Of a DNA stretch of 64,000 nt, positions 54,647 through 63,598 are shown piece by piece. The notes below the pieces were generated by a model. It was not told the DNA's origin and searched no databases. It was given only the letters and a program-made list of their open reading frames with translations. Origin of the DNA: Clostridia bacterium (lineage in GTDB: Bacteria > Bacillota > Clostridia > Oscillospirales > Acutalibacteraceae); NCBI GenBank assembly GCA_017397655.1, contig JAFQIG010000048.1, positions 1-64,000 of the forward strand. Reading direction: 5' to 3'. A program made the translations under genes and the position numbers. The stretch's first letter is position 1; each line of letters starts with the position of its first letter.

Positions 54647-55639
54647 TTATCCGAAAAACGGATGATTAAAGATAAACTCGACCTTTCTGATATAAGTGAG
54701 TCTCGGCGTTTTTGAATAATCCTTGTCCGCTGTTGCATGATATACCATATATGTGCCGTCATCGCGGTAAAGGAAAGAGCAATGACCTGCGTTATAGATG
54801 TCCTTTGACGGTCTGTGATAGTGAACTCTTACGGGACTTTTGTGCCAGTCCTTTGAAGAGAGAACATTGTCACCTTTAAGCGTGAGCATACCGAGCGAAT
54901 AATACCCCGAGCTGTAACCGCTTGCAGAATAGACGATGTAAATGTCATCATTATTGTAAAGAACGGCAGGACCTTCGTTTACCTTCCAGCCTTTTGTTTC
55001 CCAATAATATTCGGGCTTTGAAAGAATGACTGATTCACCTTTAAGTGTATACGGATTTTCCATTTCAGTAATGCTGATGCATTGATGTGCAATGTCAAGA
55101 TATGCCGAGCAGACGTAATACAGCTTGCCGTCTTTCTTAAGGTATGTACCGTCAATGTTGTTCATACCGTCGGGAGATAAAAAACCTTTAAAGGAGTAGC
55201 TTCCGAAAATATCATCGGTATCGCTTTCCAGAACAAAGCCGTATCTGTAATAGTCCGAATGCTCCGTGTACTCTTTTGCAAGAGGCATTGTACCTTTCGG
55301 GACAGTATTTTTATCAAACACGGCACAGGCGACAATATACCAGCGGTCATCGATTTTGTGTATTTCGGGCGCCCATATGGAGGAGACAATGCCGTCATTG
55401 CCGACGGAGTATACGGTTTTTTCATCTGTGACGGTAGTGTCATCAAAGGCTTTGATTTTTTTGATCGTTATTCCCGACCCTGTCGTATATGTGTAGTAAC
55501 AGCCGTTTTTGTCCTCGGTGATGAACGGATCACCGCCGCCTGTGTTGTCCGCAGGCTTGTCATACGGCGAGGATATAAAGCCGCACAGAGTGAAAAATGC
55601 GACGAAAAGAGAAGCGATTGATCTGAAAAATTCATTCAT
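54647..55639 (-). CDS. Secreted GH43-like glycosidase
   Basis: 330 residues with a signal-like N-terminus (IASLFVAFFTLCGFISSP). Five-bladed propeller motifs of GH43: GGGDPFITEDKNGCYYTYT (about 33-51; Asp base), SSIWAPEIHKIDDRWYI (about 86-102), NNIDGTYLKKDGKLYYV (about 159; Asp) and NEGPAVLYNNDDIYIVYS (about 218; Glu acid). Family members act on arabinosyl, xylosyl or galactosyl linkages. First gene of the operon with phosphoesterase and antiporter. Confidence 0.85.
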   Translation of the reverse strand: MNEFFRSIASLFVAFFTLCGFISSPYDKPADNTGGGDPFITEDKNGCYYTYTTGSGITIKKIKAFDDTTVTDEKTVYSVGNDGIVSSIWAPEIHKIDDRWYIVACAVFDKNTVPKGTMPLAKEYTEHSDYYRYGFVLESDTDDIFGSYSFKGFLSPDGMNNIDGTYLKKDGKLYYVCSAYLDIAHQCISITEMENPYTLKGESVILSKPEYYWETKGWKVNEGPAVLYNNDDIYIVYSASGYSSGYYSLGMLTLKGDNVLSSKDWHKSPVRVHYHRPSKDIYNAGHCSFLYRDDGTYMVYHATADKDYSKTPRLTYIRKVEFIFNHPFFG

Positions 55640-55666
55640 GATATCACCACTTTCAAAATTGGTTAA

Positions 55667-55695
55667 ATAATACCATAAACCGTCATATTTTACAA
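55667..55695 (-). promoter_or_regulatory. Promoter of the GH43-like operon
   Basis: On the minus strand TTGTAA (55690-55695), 17 bases, TATTAT (55667-55672). Confidence 0.6.
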
Positions 55696-55793
55696 GAGTT
55701 AAAGACGAAATTTGTGAAAATTATTAAAAGCAGACTTGTTATAATAATAGAAAAATTCTCTTGATGAGAGAATTTTCTTCAAAAAATGCGTTA

Positions 55794-55822
55794 TTGAATT
55801 ATTAAGAAAAGACTGTTATTAT
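55794..55822 (+). promoter_or_regulatory. Promoter of the XRE regulator
   Basis: TTGAAT (55794-55799), 17 bases, TATTAT (55817-55822). Upstream is an AT-rich hairpin GAAAATTCTCT...AGAGAATTTTC (about 55750-55778). Confidence 0.6.
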
Positions 55823-55873
55823 ATGGCTGTAACCAAACGGCCGAGGTTAAATAATAAGTAAAGGGTGTTCGAT

Positions 55874-56959
55874 ATGACAATTTATTTTGGAGAAAACCTG
55901 AAAAAGCTTCGCAAATCAAAGAATCTCACACAGGAAGCACTTGCGGAATTTCTCGGTATGTCATTTCAGGCTGTCAGTAAATGGGAGCGTGGTGATACAT
56001 ATCCCGATATAACTATGTTGCCGGCTATTGCAAGCTTCTTCGAAGTTACGGTTGACAGTCTTCTCGGCACGGATAAAGTTGCTAAAGAAGCAAAAATCAA
56101 GGAGTATCAGGAAGAATATTCACGGCTTTTGAACGAGAAAAAGATTGCGCTGGTCAGAGATATTATGAAAGAAGCGACCGTTGAATTTCCGGGTAACTAT
56201 GATCTGCTTGCAAAGTATTTTAACGCACTGATTTGTGCAGAGCACAACGACGAATATAAGCTTTCGATCAAGAGCGAAACAAACAGAGTCTATGATATGA
56301 TACAGAATCATTGTTCAAATGACAGTATCAGAATATGGGCAAAAAAGCTTATGTGCCGGTATCTTCGTGATCTGAGTCTTATCGAAAACAGCGGTGTCGA
56401 TATATCCGAGGCTGAAAAAATTCTTTCGGAAATGCCGATTATGAAGAATACGAGAGATTATGAAGCGATGTATATGTACCCGCATGATGACGAAAAGCGT
56501 GCAGCAGCGTGTGCAAACGGTATTGTTGAAATGCTACGTCTTTTCGGTGAAATAATGAACAGAAGATATAACAGCTTCCTTGATGCCGATGAGGAAATAG
56601 CGGAGGCATTTATTAATCTGGTTGAAACGGTAATGCCCGACGGTGATTACGGCCAATGCTGGTATCTTATTGTTATACATACACAGCGAACAGGCGTAAA
56701 GAAATATCTGCAGGGCGATGAGAAAGCGGCTCTCGAATGTTTTGAAAAGGCAGTCAGACTCGCAGAGCGTTATGACGAAATGCCGGACGTCACCGTGCAT
56801 ACTTCAAAAGCGGTTGAAGGCGTTGTCTTTGATAAAACCAAGGCGTACAGATTCTGGGATGATTCTTTTGCACAGAATATCAAAGACGGTCTGCGTAACA
56901 GACCACAGTTGTCGGAAGAATTCAAAAACAGCGAAGAGTTCAGAAGGATAGTCGGATAA
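55874..56959 (+). CDS. XRE-family regulator with long C-terminal domain
   Basis: 361 residues from the ATG at 55874. N-terminal helix-turn-helix: FGENLKKLRKSKNLTQEALAEFLGMS and QAVSKWERGDTYPDI (about 4-45). The remaining 290 residues are helical with TPR-like character (EKAALECFEKAVRLAERYDE) and carry conserved aromatics. This is a common clostridial type whose ligand is unknown. Followed by a palindrome and a second HTH gene. Confidence 0.85.
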   Translation: MTIYFGENLKKLRKSKNLTQEALAEFLGMSFQAVSKWERGDTYPDITMLPAIASFFEVTVDSLLGTDKVAKEAKIKEYQEEYSRLLNEKKIALVRDIMKEATVEFPGNYDLLAKYFNALICAEHNDEYKLSIKSETNRVYDMIQNHCSNDSIRIWAKKLMCRYLRDLSLIENSGVDISEAEKILSEMPIMKNTRDYEAMYMYPHDDEKRAAACANGIVEMLRLFGEIMNRRYNSFLDADEEIAEAFINLVETVMPDGDYGQCWYLIVIHTQRTGVKKYLQGDEKAALECFEKAVRLAERYDEMPDVTVHTSKAVEGVVFDKTKAYRFWDDSFAQNIKDGLRNRPQLSEEFKNSEEFRRIVG

Positions 56960-56991
56960 ATTATAATTACAGACCTGCAATCTCACCGCAA

Positions 56992-57030
56992 GGGGGTTAT
57001 ATCACCTTAATAAATGAGATTATAACCCCC
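56992..57030. promoter_or_regulatory. GGGGGTTATA inverted repeat between two HTH genes
   Basis: GGGGGTTATA (56992-57001) and TATAACCCCC (57021-57030) form a perfect 10-base inverted repeat with a 19-base loop, between the XRE gene and the small HTH gene. Without a T-run it is a poor terminator and may be an operator for one of the flanking regulators. Confidence 0.55.
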
Positions 57031-57058
57031 ATAATAAGTGGTGTCAAGGAGTGATCGT

Positions 57059-57265
57059 ATGATTAAATTTGATAAGCTTTGGGTTACGATGAAAAACCAG
57101 AATATATCTACTTACTATTTAAGAGAAAGGTGCGGAATCGACAGTAAAACCATCCGCCGCTTGAGGGCAAATGAGAATATAGAAACAAAAACTCTTGATA
57201 AGCTTTGTTGTGTTCTGAAATGCAAAATAGAAGATATCGCAGAGTATTCTGAGGATGAAAGTTAA
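57059..57265 (+). CDS. Small HTH (Cro/C1-type) regulator
   Basis: 68 residues from the ATG at 57059, seven bases after AAGGAG. Nearly the whole protein is one helix-turn-helix (WVTMKNQNISTYYLRERCGIDSKTIRRLR) plus LDKLCCVLKCKIEDIAEY. A family of stand-alone regulators, often in operons with toxins or membrane proteins. None is adjacent here. Confidence 0.85.
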   Translation: MIKFDKLWVTMKNQNISTYYLRERCGIDSKTIRRLRANENIETKTLDKLCCVLKCKIEDIAEYSEDES

Positions 57266-57267
57266 AC

Positions 57268-57314
57268 AAGGTGCTGTAAAAAACTGTCGTTTTTTTACAG
57301 CACCTTGTTGTTTT
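57268..57314 (+). terminator. Terminator after the small HTH gene
   Basis: AAGGTGCTGTAAAAAAC TGTC GTTTTTTTACAGCACCTT, then GTTGTTTT. The stem core is nearly identical to that at 19659-19705. Confidence 0.85.
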
Positions 57315-58170
57315 AATATTCTGTACCCTTGCCGGATACAAGTTTAATTTTTGTGAATGACCAGACCTTGTTACCGTCAACGGTTTTAAGTCTTGCGGTG
57401 ACGTCCATCTGACCGTAAAGCGTATCGCCATCAGGGTTGCTGTGATAAACGTCCATTTTCAGCTCATACTTGTTTTGAGAAATATTGGTATATGAGTTGA
57501 GCTTCCATATCATACTGTAGTCGAGTCCGTAGATGAATGCTTCGGTATAGTAAAAGCCGTCGTGATAATACAGCCATACGGTGCCGTCGTCATAGGTGGA
57601 ATATACCTCGTGGTCGGGCTTGACGTTAAAAACATTGTTAAGAATCCAATCAACGTTTTCTTCGGGATAAGCATAGTGCCCTGTTGCATAGCTGTCATAC
57701 GGATACTGATTAAGAGGATCGGCAGCATGAGTTATTTCAACATATGAGAAATAATTACTGTATATGCCGAACATTCCGAGAATTATCGAATACGCATCAG
57801 AAACTGCTGTTTTGCTGTAAGCATCAAAGCCTGTCATACCCATTGACGGATAAAACTCTTCAAGCAAAGCGATATCGCCCTCTGTAAGACCTGAAGAGAT
57901 ATCGGAGCCTGTTGTTTCAAAAAACTTTGCCGTTGTGCTTTCGGGGGAATTGTCAGGCTCGGAAAAAGTAAATTCCTTGAAAGGGGATGGCTGCTTTTCC
58001 GGTATATTATCGGGATTGATTGTGATTTTGTCAGAATCTTTTTCAGTTGTCAAAGCTTCTGTTGCCGTTTCGGTTTCGACAGGAATTGTTGTATCGGTAA
58101 CAGGTGATGCTTTTCCGCAGGCGGAAAGGGTGAGTACAACCAAAAGTAATGCGACTGCTGTTTTTTTCAT
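57313..58170 (-). CDS. Lipoprotein of unknown function
   Basis: 285 residues from the ATG at 58170 (AAGGAGA site). Signal II peptide with lipobox LTLSAC (Cys about 18), then a Thr/Glu/Ser-rich linker (residues 20-70). The mature domain is aromatic-rich (YFSYVEITHAADPLNQYPYD, YYHDGFYYTEAF) and ends in a region recalling a lipocalin- or DUF-like beta fold. No family recognised. Tail-to-tail with the HTH gene. Confidence 0.75.
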   Translation of the reverse strand: MKKTAVALLLVVLTLSACGKASPVTDTTIPVETETATEALTTEKDSDKITINPDNIPEKQPSPFKEFTFSEPDNSPESTTAKFFETTGSDISSGLTEGDIALLEEFYPSMGMTGFDAYSKTAVSDAYSIILGMFGIYSNYFSYVEITHAADPLNQYPYDSYATGHYAYPEENVDWILNNVFNVKPDHEVYSTYDDGTVWLYYHDGFYYTEAFIYGLDYSMIWKLNSYTNISQNKYELKMDVYHSNPDGDTLYGQMDVTARLKTVDGNKVWSFTKIKLVSGKGTEY

Positions 58171-58199
58171 AAAAACCACATCTCCTTAAGGCTTGATTT

Positions 58200-59222
58200 T
58201 TATTTAAATGCTTTTTTGAAAGCATCGGTAATGACACTCGGGTCATCCGACATAATGGCATCTGCGCCGTTTTCGATAAGCTCTACCGCGTCATCGACAG
58301 AGTTGATTGTCCAGTATTGTACGGCAATGTCGTACTTATGAGCATAGTTGATAACCTGCTTTGTACCGATATTGACGATCATATTTTCACCGACGGAAAT
58401 GCTGTCACCGTAGGGGATGTGAAGCGCAACGTACTTGATATCGGCATCCGTAAGATCCCAGTTACCACGGCAATAAGTATAGAACTTCAGAACTTCTCCG
58501 ATGTTTGCGGAACGCTGCATATCGGGATAATTCTTGTCCTTGTAATAAGCAAAAATCGGATGGAACGAAGCGGTGATTGCACGGTCTAAAAGATCACGCT
58601 CTTTAAGCACTTCATAAAGTCTGTCGCAGGCTTTTGTACACCATTTGCCGTCGCTCTTGATTTCAATGATGTATGAAAACTGACCTCTTGAGTTCTTTTC
58701 GATGTAATCAAGGATAGAATCAAGAGTAACTACACGAAGATTCTTGGGAATATCGTCACCGCGGAGTCCTCTGTAGGGATAGTTACCGTCCTTGTCGCAG
58801 AAGTTTTCGCCGAGGTTGAGAACCTGCAACTCTTCAAACGTGTAATCCTTGGGTGAAATGTTGCGTTTACCGAAAGCTTCCTTGGCGTTGCTTGTAGCAT
58901 CGTAAGTGTCGTTGTGAAGAAGAACAAGCTGACCGTCCTTTGTGATCTGGATATCAAATTCGTAAATGTCAACCTTGTATTTTTTGTTGTTCTTGAGAAC
59001 CTTTTCAAAAGCCATCAGGGTGTTCTGCGGAGCGATATCGGCACCCGAACGGTGTGCAGAGATATCGGTATCACCGACTTCGCGGATATAGGGGTTGGTT
59101 GCGTTTTCGTTGACGATGATCTGAGCACCTTCGGGATCTCCGCATGACATGGTGGCAACCATCTGGATGATAAGAAGAATAAACGAAATAATACTTGTTC
59201 TGTGACCTAAAATTTTAAACAT
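58200..59222 (-). CDS. Membrane-anchored glycerophosphodiester phosphodiesterase
   Basis: 340 residues from the ATG at 59222 (AAAGGAAA site). An N-terminal hydrophobic segment (ISFILLIIQMVATMS) precedes the GDPD barrel: SAHRSGADIAPQNT (about 55-68; catalytic His), YEFDIQITKDGQLVLLHNDTYD (about 90) and a late IMSDDPSVI. Hydrolyses glycerophosphodiesters to glycerol 3-phosphate and an alcohol. Stands downstream of the foldase gene. Confidence 0.9.
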   Translation of the reverse strand: MFKILGHRTSIISFILLIIQMVATMSCGDPEGAQIIVNENATNPYIREVGDTDISAHRSGADIAPQNTLMAFEKVLKNNKKYKVDIYEFDIQITKDGQLVLLHNDTYDATSNAKEAFGKRNISPKDYTFEELQVLNLGENFCDKDGNYPYRGLRGDDIPKNLRVVTLDSILDYIEKNSRGQFSYIIEIKSDGKWCTKACDRLYEVLKERDLLDRAITASFHPIFAYYKDKNYPDMQRSANIGEVLKFYTYCRGNWDLTDADIKYVALHIPYGDSISVGENMIVNIGTKQVINYAHKYDIAVQYWTINSVDDAVELIENGADAIMSDDPSVITDAFKKAFK

Positions 59223-59242
59223 ACTTTTTCCTTTCAAAAGAT

Positions 59243-59272
59243 ACCGCCCCCGTTAAAGGCGGAGGCGGTGAT
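59243..59272 (-). terminator. Hairpin between foldase and GDPD genes
   Basis: ACCGCC...GGCGGT with an internal CCCG/GGCGG arm; no clear T-run, so possibly partial. Confidence 0.45.
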
Positions 59273-59279
59273 TAGTTAA

Positions 59280-61133
59280 TTAATATGAGTAGCTCTGGTT
59301 CTGGCTCTGATTGATGGAAGCGACTGTAGCATCGATGAGTCTGGAAGCTCTTTCATAAGACTTTGCCATATTAGCTTCGTTTCTGCTGACTGCAACATTT
59401 TCCTTTTCAAGCTCAGCTTCAAGCCAGGAGGAGTAATCATCCTGTGTATGAGTCGTACGGATTGTTGAACGGTATGTGAAATCTTTGTTGCCTACATAGT
59501 ACATAAGGTGATAGCCGTAGTCACTTTCGATGATTTCGACATCGCCCTCTTTACGCGATGCATCAAAGATCCAGCTGTCGAAGGAGTCAACCATCTGACC
59601 GGGGTATACCTTTTCATAAAGACCGCCTGTTGTGTTGGAGCCTGTATCTTCGGTATACTCGTTGGCAAGCTCTGCAAAGTACTCTTCTGTCTTGTCGGAT
59701 TTGTTCCACATAGCAAGAACTTCTTCGGAAAGAGCCTTCTTCTCTGCGATGGCAGCATCGTCAAGAGGCTCGCCTGTAGAGCTGTCAACTGTCATAAAGA
59801 GAATGTGACGTACGTCGAGAGATTCCTGCGGATGAGCAGGATTTACAAGGTAAACTGCATATGCGCCGTTTTCTGTTGTAAATACCTTCTTGTCGCCGGA
59901 CTTACGTGCAGAATCGTATGCCCATGTTGCAGCCTCTTCGGAAATGTAGCTTGTAAGGCTGTCCTTGGTAACACCGTAGTTCTTTGTTTCTGCATCGTGA
60001 TCGTGAGCCTCTTCGGCTTCTTCTTCAACGACTTCTTCCTCAGCAGTTTCTTCTGCAGTTTCTTCAGTAGCTTCTGTTTCTTCAGTAGCTTCTGTTTCTT
60101 CAGTAGCTTCTGTTTCTTCAGTAGCTTCTGTTTCTTCAGTAGCTTCTGTTTCTTCTTCGGAAGCTTCGTGGATATAAGCTTCTGCAGCATCGTTGAAGGA
60201 AGCTTCATCAGTTACGTTCGCAAGGAGAGCTTCAGCCTTTTCTGTGAGAGGCTTATTAGCTTCTTCCTGACGAGCCTTGAGAGCGTCTTCTGTTTCGCCT
60301 TCTTCAGCTGTAAGCTTTTCTGCTTCAAAAGCATACATACGAAGATCGACTACGTCGTACTTTGTTGTATCTTCGTTGTACTCTTTGTCAACGATTTCGT
60401 CTGTGTACTTGCCTTCAAAGTCCTGCTGCTTATCTTCGCTGAAGCGCTGAACGATAAGTTCTTTCTTCATAAGGTTGCGAAGGAAGTTAGCGTTGATGCC
60501 TTCACCGTAGTAGATCTTGAGGTAAGAGTTGAGAGAAAGCTGGATTGCACCTTCGCCTGTACCGCCGATGGTTGCAGCGGTCTCACGCATTGTGTCAAGG
60601 CTCTCTTCGATATCAGCGATGTCTTCTTCGGTTGTTTCATAACCTGCTGCAACAGCATTGTTATAAAGGGTATAGAACTCCTGGATATAATCAACAGTTG
60701 CATCTGTAATGTAATCAGCCCAAGTCTGAGTTTCTTCGCCTTCTGCAGAGGGGTAATCCTGTTCTTCAGGGCTCTTTGTGTAGTCGAAGCCGTAGATGTT
60801 GTAACCGTACTGGCTTTCGGACTGCTGAGCGTTGTTTACGATCTGCTGATACTGCATATAATACATATAACCGTATTCTGCAACACTAACTCTGTCTTCG
60901 CCGACAGTGAAGGCGGTCTGCATACGGGCAAAAGCGCCTGTTGTCTTAAGAACACCGAAAGCGATGCCGCCGATAACGGCAACAATAAGAACGATACCGA
61001 TCACACGACCGATAACCTTACCTGCATTGGGATGCTTTTTGCTTCTCTTTGCATTTTTCTTAGCTGCACCGGCGATTCGCTCTTTACGTTCCTGGCGATA
61101 GAGTTCAGCCTTACTTTTTTCAGTTTTAGCCAC
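59280..61133 (-). CDS. PrsA/SurA-like peptidyl-prolyl isomerase with acidic repeat insert
   Basis: 617 residues. The GTG at 61133 fits the AAAAGG site nine bases away; the ATG three codons upstream overlaps that site. A basic cytoplasmic N-terminus, one membrane helix (about 44-66, VIGIVLIVAVIGGIAFGVL) and a SurA_N-like extracellular domain are followed by a parvulin domain (SLDVRHILFMTVDSSTG, about 460). Between them lies an acidic insert with five ATEETE units and VVEEEAEEAHDHDAE (about residues 325-380; 18-base DNA repeats). Extracytoplasmic foldase, the repeat length likely variable. Confidence 0.85.
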   Translation of the reverse strand: MAKTEKSKAELYRQERKERIAGAAKKNAKRSKKHPNAGKVIGRVIGIVLIVAVIGGIAFGVLKTTGAFARMQTAFTVGEDRVSVAEYGYMYYMQYQQIVNNAQQSESQYGYNIYGFDYTKSPEEQDYPSAEGEETQTWADYITDATVDYIQEFYTLYNNAVAAGYETTEEDIADIEESLDTMRETAATIGGTGEGAIQLSLNSYLKIYYGEGINANFLRNLMKKELIVQRFSEDKQQDFEGKYTDEIVDKEYNEDTTKYDVVDLRMYAFEAEKLTAEEGETEDALKARQEEANKPLTEKAEALLANVTDEASFNDAAEAYIHEASEEETEATEETEATEETEATEETEATEETEATEETAEETAEEEVVEEEAEEAHDHDAETKNYGVTKDSLTSYISEEAATWAYDSARKSGDKKVFTTENGAYAVYLVNPAHPQESLDVRHILFMTVDSSTGEPLDDAAIAEKKALSEEVLAMWNKSDKTEEYFAELANEYTEDTGSNTTGGLYEKVYPGQMVDSFDSWIFDASRKEGDVEIIESDYGYHLMYYVGNKDFTYRSTIRTTHTQDDYSSWLEAELEKENVAVSRNEANMAKSYERASRLIDATVASINQSQNQSYSY

Positions 61134-61185
61134 TTGAATCATCCTTTTCGTTGATTATTGACCGGTATTCCGGCATAACGGTCTT

Positions 61186-61214
61186 ATTGTAAACCATTTT
61201 GACCGTTTTGACAA
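61186..61214 (-). promoter_or_regulatory. Promoter of the foldase gene
   Basis: On the minus strand TTGTCA (61209-61214), 17 bases, TACAAT (61186-61191). Confidence 0.7.
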
Positions 61215-61226
61215 TACCTAATAATG

Positions 61227-61250
61227 AAAAAGTCACAAATTTTGTGTGAT
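61227..61250 (-). terminator. Terminator of the RluA unit
   Basis: On the minus strand TCACACAAAATTTGTGA followed by CTTTTTC, between the RluA gene and the foldase promoter. Confidence 0.5.
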
Positions 61251-61290
61251 TTTTTTCATTTTGTCCAAAATAGCTGACAATTAATGTAAA

Positions 61291-62259
61291 TTATTCCCAT
61301 AATTTTCTATTTTTGAACTCATTTACAAACCAGATATCGGTTATTTCAAAAGTTTTATTATTCAGATATGACAATATTTCTGCGTCGGTAGTAAAATCAA
61401 AAACAAGCTTATACGAGCATAAAAACTGCTTTTTGTAGCCGAGAATACGGTTTTGTGCATTTGTGCCGTACTTGCCGTCACCCAGAAGCGGATGACCTAT
61501 CGATGCCATATGGGCACGTATCTGATGTGTGCGTCCCGTCAGAAGATCGACTTCAACAAGACTTAACCCTTTATACGAATCAATTACCTTATATTTGGTC
61601 TTTATCTCTTTTGCACCGTCACGTTGCCTGCGATAGACACAGACCTTGTTGTTTTTTTCATCTTTGATGAGCCAGTCACTCAGCAAGGCTTCTTTTTTAG
61701 CAGGGACACCGTGAACAACACACAGATACATTTTGTGAAGCTCGCGTGTTTTCATTTTTGCATTGAGAATGCGAAGTGACTGCGCATTTTTTGCGGCAAT
61801 GACTATTCCGCAGGTGTTGCGGTCAATTCGGTTGACAAGCGACGGAGTAAAGGATTGTTCGTTATCGGGGTCATATTCGCCTTTTTCGTACAGGTAACGT
61901 TTTACACGTGTGATCAGTGTATCACAGTATTCCGTTTCATCCGGGTGTGAAAGCAGACCGACTTTTTTGTTTAAAAGTATAACGTTCTCGTCCTCATAAA
62001 CGATATCAAGGTTTTTGGATGCTTTGAGAAAATCGTAATGAGCCTCGCCTTTTTCAAAAAAGGAATCGTTGATATACAGAGCGATTTCGTCACCGAGGCA
62101 AAGTCTGTCGGAAATCTGTGCACGCTTTCCGTTCAGCTTGATACGTTTTGTTCTTATGTACTTATAAAGCAGCGATTGCGGAAGTGCAGGCAGACTTTTT
62201 GTCAGAAACTTATCAAGTCTTTGTCCCGCATCGTTTTGTTTAACGGTAAGAGTTTTCAA
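61291..62259 (-). CDS. RluA-family 23S/tRNA pseudouridine synthase
   Basis: 322 residues from a TTG six bases after GAGGT. N-terminal S4-like domain (AGQRLDKFLTKSL, RIKLNGKRAQ), then the catalytic RIDRNTCGIVIAAKN motif (about 142; Asp is the catalytic residue), HKMYLCVVHG and LLTGRTHQIRAHMASIGHPLLGD. Modifies uridine in RNA; position not assignable. 13 bases after the FAD oxidoreductase. Confidence 0.92.
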   Translation of the reverse strand: MKTLTVKQNDAGQRLDKFLTKSLPALPQSLLYKYIRTKRIKLNGKRAQISDRLCLGDEIALYINDSFFEKGEAHYDFLKASKNLDIVYEDENVILLNKKVGLLSHPDETEYCDTLITRVKRYLYEKGEYDPDNEQSFTPSLVNRIDRNTCGIVIAAKNAQSLRILNAKMKTRELHKMYLCVVHGVPAKKEALLSDWLIKDEKNNKVCVYRRQRDGAKEIKTKYKVIDSYKGLSLVEVDLLTGRTHQIRAHMASIGHPLLGDGKYGTNAQNRILGYKKQFLCSYKLVFDFTTDAEILSYLNNKTFEITDIWFVNEFKNRKLWE

Positions 62260-62272
62260 GGCGATACCTCAC

Positions 62273-63598
62273 TTAAAGTTTTGAAAAGAAGGAAGTGTAT
62301 TTTTCGCTCCATCTGGCAACGGCAGGCTGTGAATATGAAGTCGGCATCATAGCAGTAATTGCCTTTGCCGAAGCAACCTGAGAAGCGATTCTGATAAGCT
62401 TGGTCAAAAGGATTCTGTCGGTGCACAGGGCCTTTGCCTTGCTTGCGATATCCTTCGGAGTGAGATTGAGCGATTTGAGTCCCGTGAAGTTTGCACTGAT
62501 GTTGATAAGCGATTCGTTGACAAATCCCGTTTCAAACAGATAATCGATTTCGGCAGGAAGCAGGTTGAAAAGACCGCTCTTGATTGTGGACAGAACGGCA
62601 AAGCCTTCACCGAGATACTTGTAATAGCTGTTCTGATATTTCCACAGGGAAGCGGCGGTAAACGCACATTCGTGGTCATCAAGAATCGTGTTGATGAGCA
62701 TTGCGGAAGCCTTGAGCGAATTTGCAATACCCGAACCGATAAGAGGAACAGTCATAAATGCGCTGTCACCGATAGCGGCATAACCGTCAGCAACAAGAAC
62801 GGCAAGAGGCTGACGGATCGGAATATGAACAAACTGACCGCCACGGAGAATCTTTTCGCCGATATGCGGATTGCTTTTGCGAAGCTGAGAGAGAGTTTTC
62901 TCCACTTCATCAGAACCGAATTCATCAAAACGGACAATAAGAACGTCGGTAAAGCCTTCTTCGGTTGCGACCCAGGCGACCTTCTTTTCACCGCCCTGCA
63001 TCAGATATACTTCGTAGTTGTGTTCGGGACAGAAGTCACCGACTCTTTCGTAAAATGCACGGTAAGCGTGAGCACGTTCACCGAAAGCGGGAGCTTTTTC
63101 GATGCCGAAAACATCGGGCAGGGATGTTCTGATAACAGAATCAATACCGCAGGCATCAATCACAAGATCGGCAAAAATATCCGAGTCACCCGTTCTGACA
63201 CCGCATACACGGCTGCCGTAAACGATGGGAGCAGTAATCGGAGTTTCAAACATAAACTTTACACCGCAGTTTCTTGCGTGAGCGATAAGATGCTTGTAAA
63301 TGTCGGAGCGTTCCATCTTGATTTCAAGCTCATCCTTCGGGATGTTCTGTCTGACGGGAACGGTCAGCGACGGATTAAAGAAAGTCATATTTTCCTTGTA
63401 TTCAAAAAGCTCTTCTGCAGGGTAGGGGATTCCCGTATTGGAAAAAGATTTGGGATCAAAAATGTCTGTCCAGTCATAGCCGAGCTCACACTCTTTTTTC
63501 TGTTCAATGACGGTAACATCAAATCCTCTTTTTGAAAGACCTGCAGCGGCAGACAGACCGCCGTGACCTGCACCTGCAACGATTATTCTTTTACCCAT
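62273..63598 (-). CDS. FAD-dependent oxidoreductase
   Basis: 441 residues. FAD-binding GAGHGGLSAAAGLSKRGFDVTVIE (about residues 9-31), a substrate-domain GG-like motif at about 156, and the late GDSAFMTVPLIGSGIANSL (about 280) FAD motif of the geranylgeranyl-reductase/PHBH group. The C-terminal part is unusually long. Substrate unknown. AAGGAAG ribosome site. Confidence 0.85.
   Translation of the reverse strand: MGKRIIVAGAGHGGLSAAAGLSKRGFDVTVIEQKKECELGYDWTDIFDPKSFSNTGIPYPAEELFEYKENMTFFNPSLTVPVRQNIPKDELEIKMERSDIYKHLIAHARNCGVKFMFETPITAPIVYGSRVCGVRTGDSDIFADLVIDACGIDSVIRTSLPDVFGIEKAPAFGERAHAYRAFYERVGDFCPEHNYEVYLMQGGEKKVAWVATEEGFTDVLIVRFDEFGSDEVEKTLSQLRKSNPHIGEKILRGGQFVHIPIRQPLAVLVADGYAAIGDSAFMTVPLIGSGIANSLKASAMLINTILDDHECAFTAASLWKYQNSYYKYLGEGFAVLSTIKSGLFNLLPAEIDYLFETGFVNESLINISANFTGLKSLNLTPKDIASKAKALCTDRILLTKLIRIASQVASAKAITAMMPTSYSQPAVARWSEKYTSFFSKL

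Noticed and set aside
60061..60155. Regular 18-base repeats resembling a CRISPR array
   Set aside because: The repeats are contiguous without spacers and stay in frame inside the foldase gene.
59508..61154. Long open frame on the plus strand, antisense to the foldase gene, with Cys/Phe/Ser repeats
   Set aside because: It is the complement of the Glu/Thr-rich foldase frame. There is no ribosome site or promoter, and the low-complexity CFFSSF repeats merely mirror the ATEETE DNA repeats.
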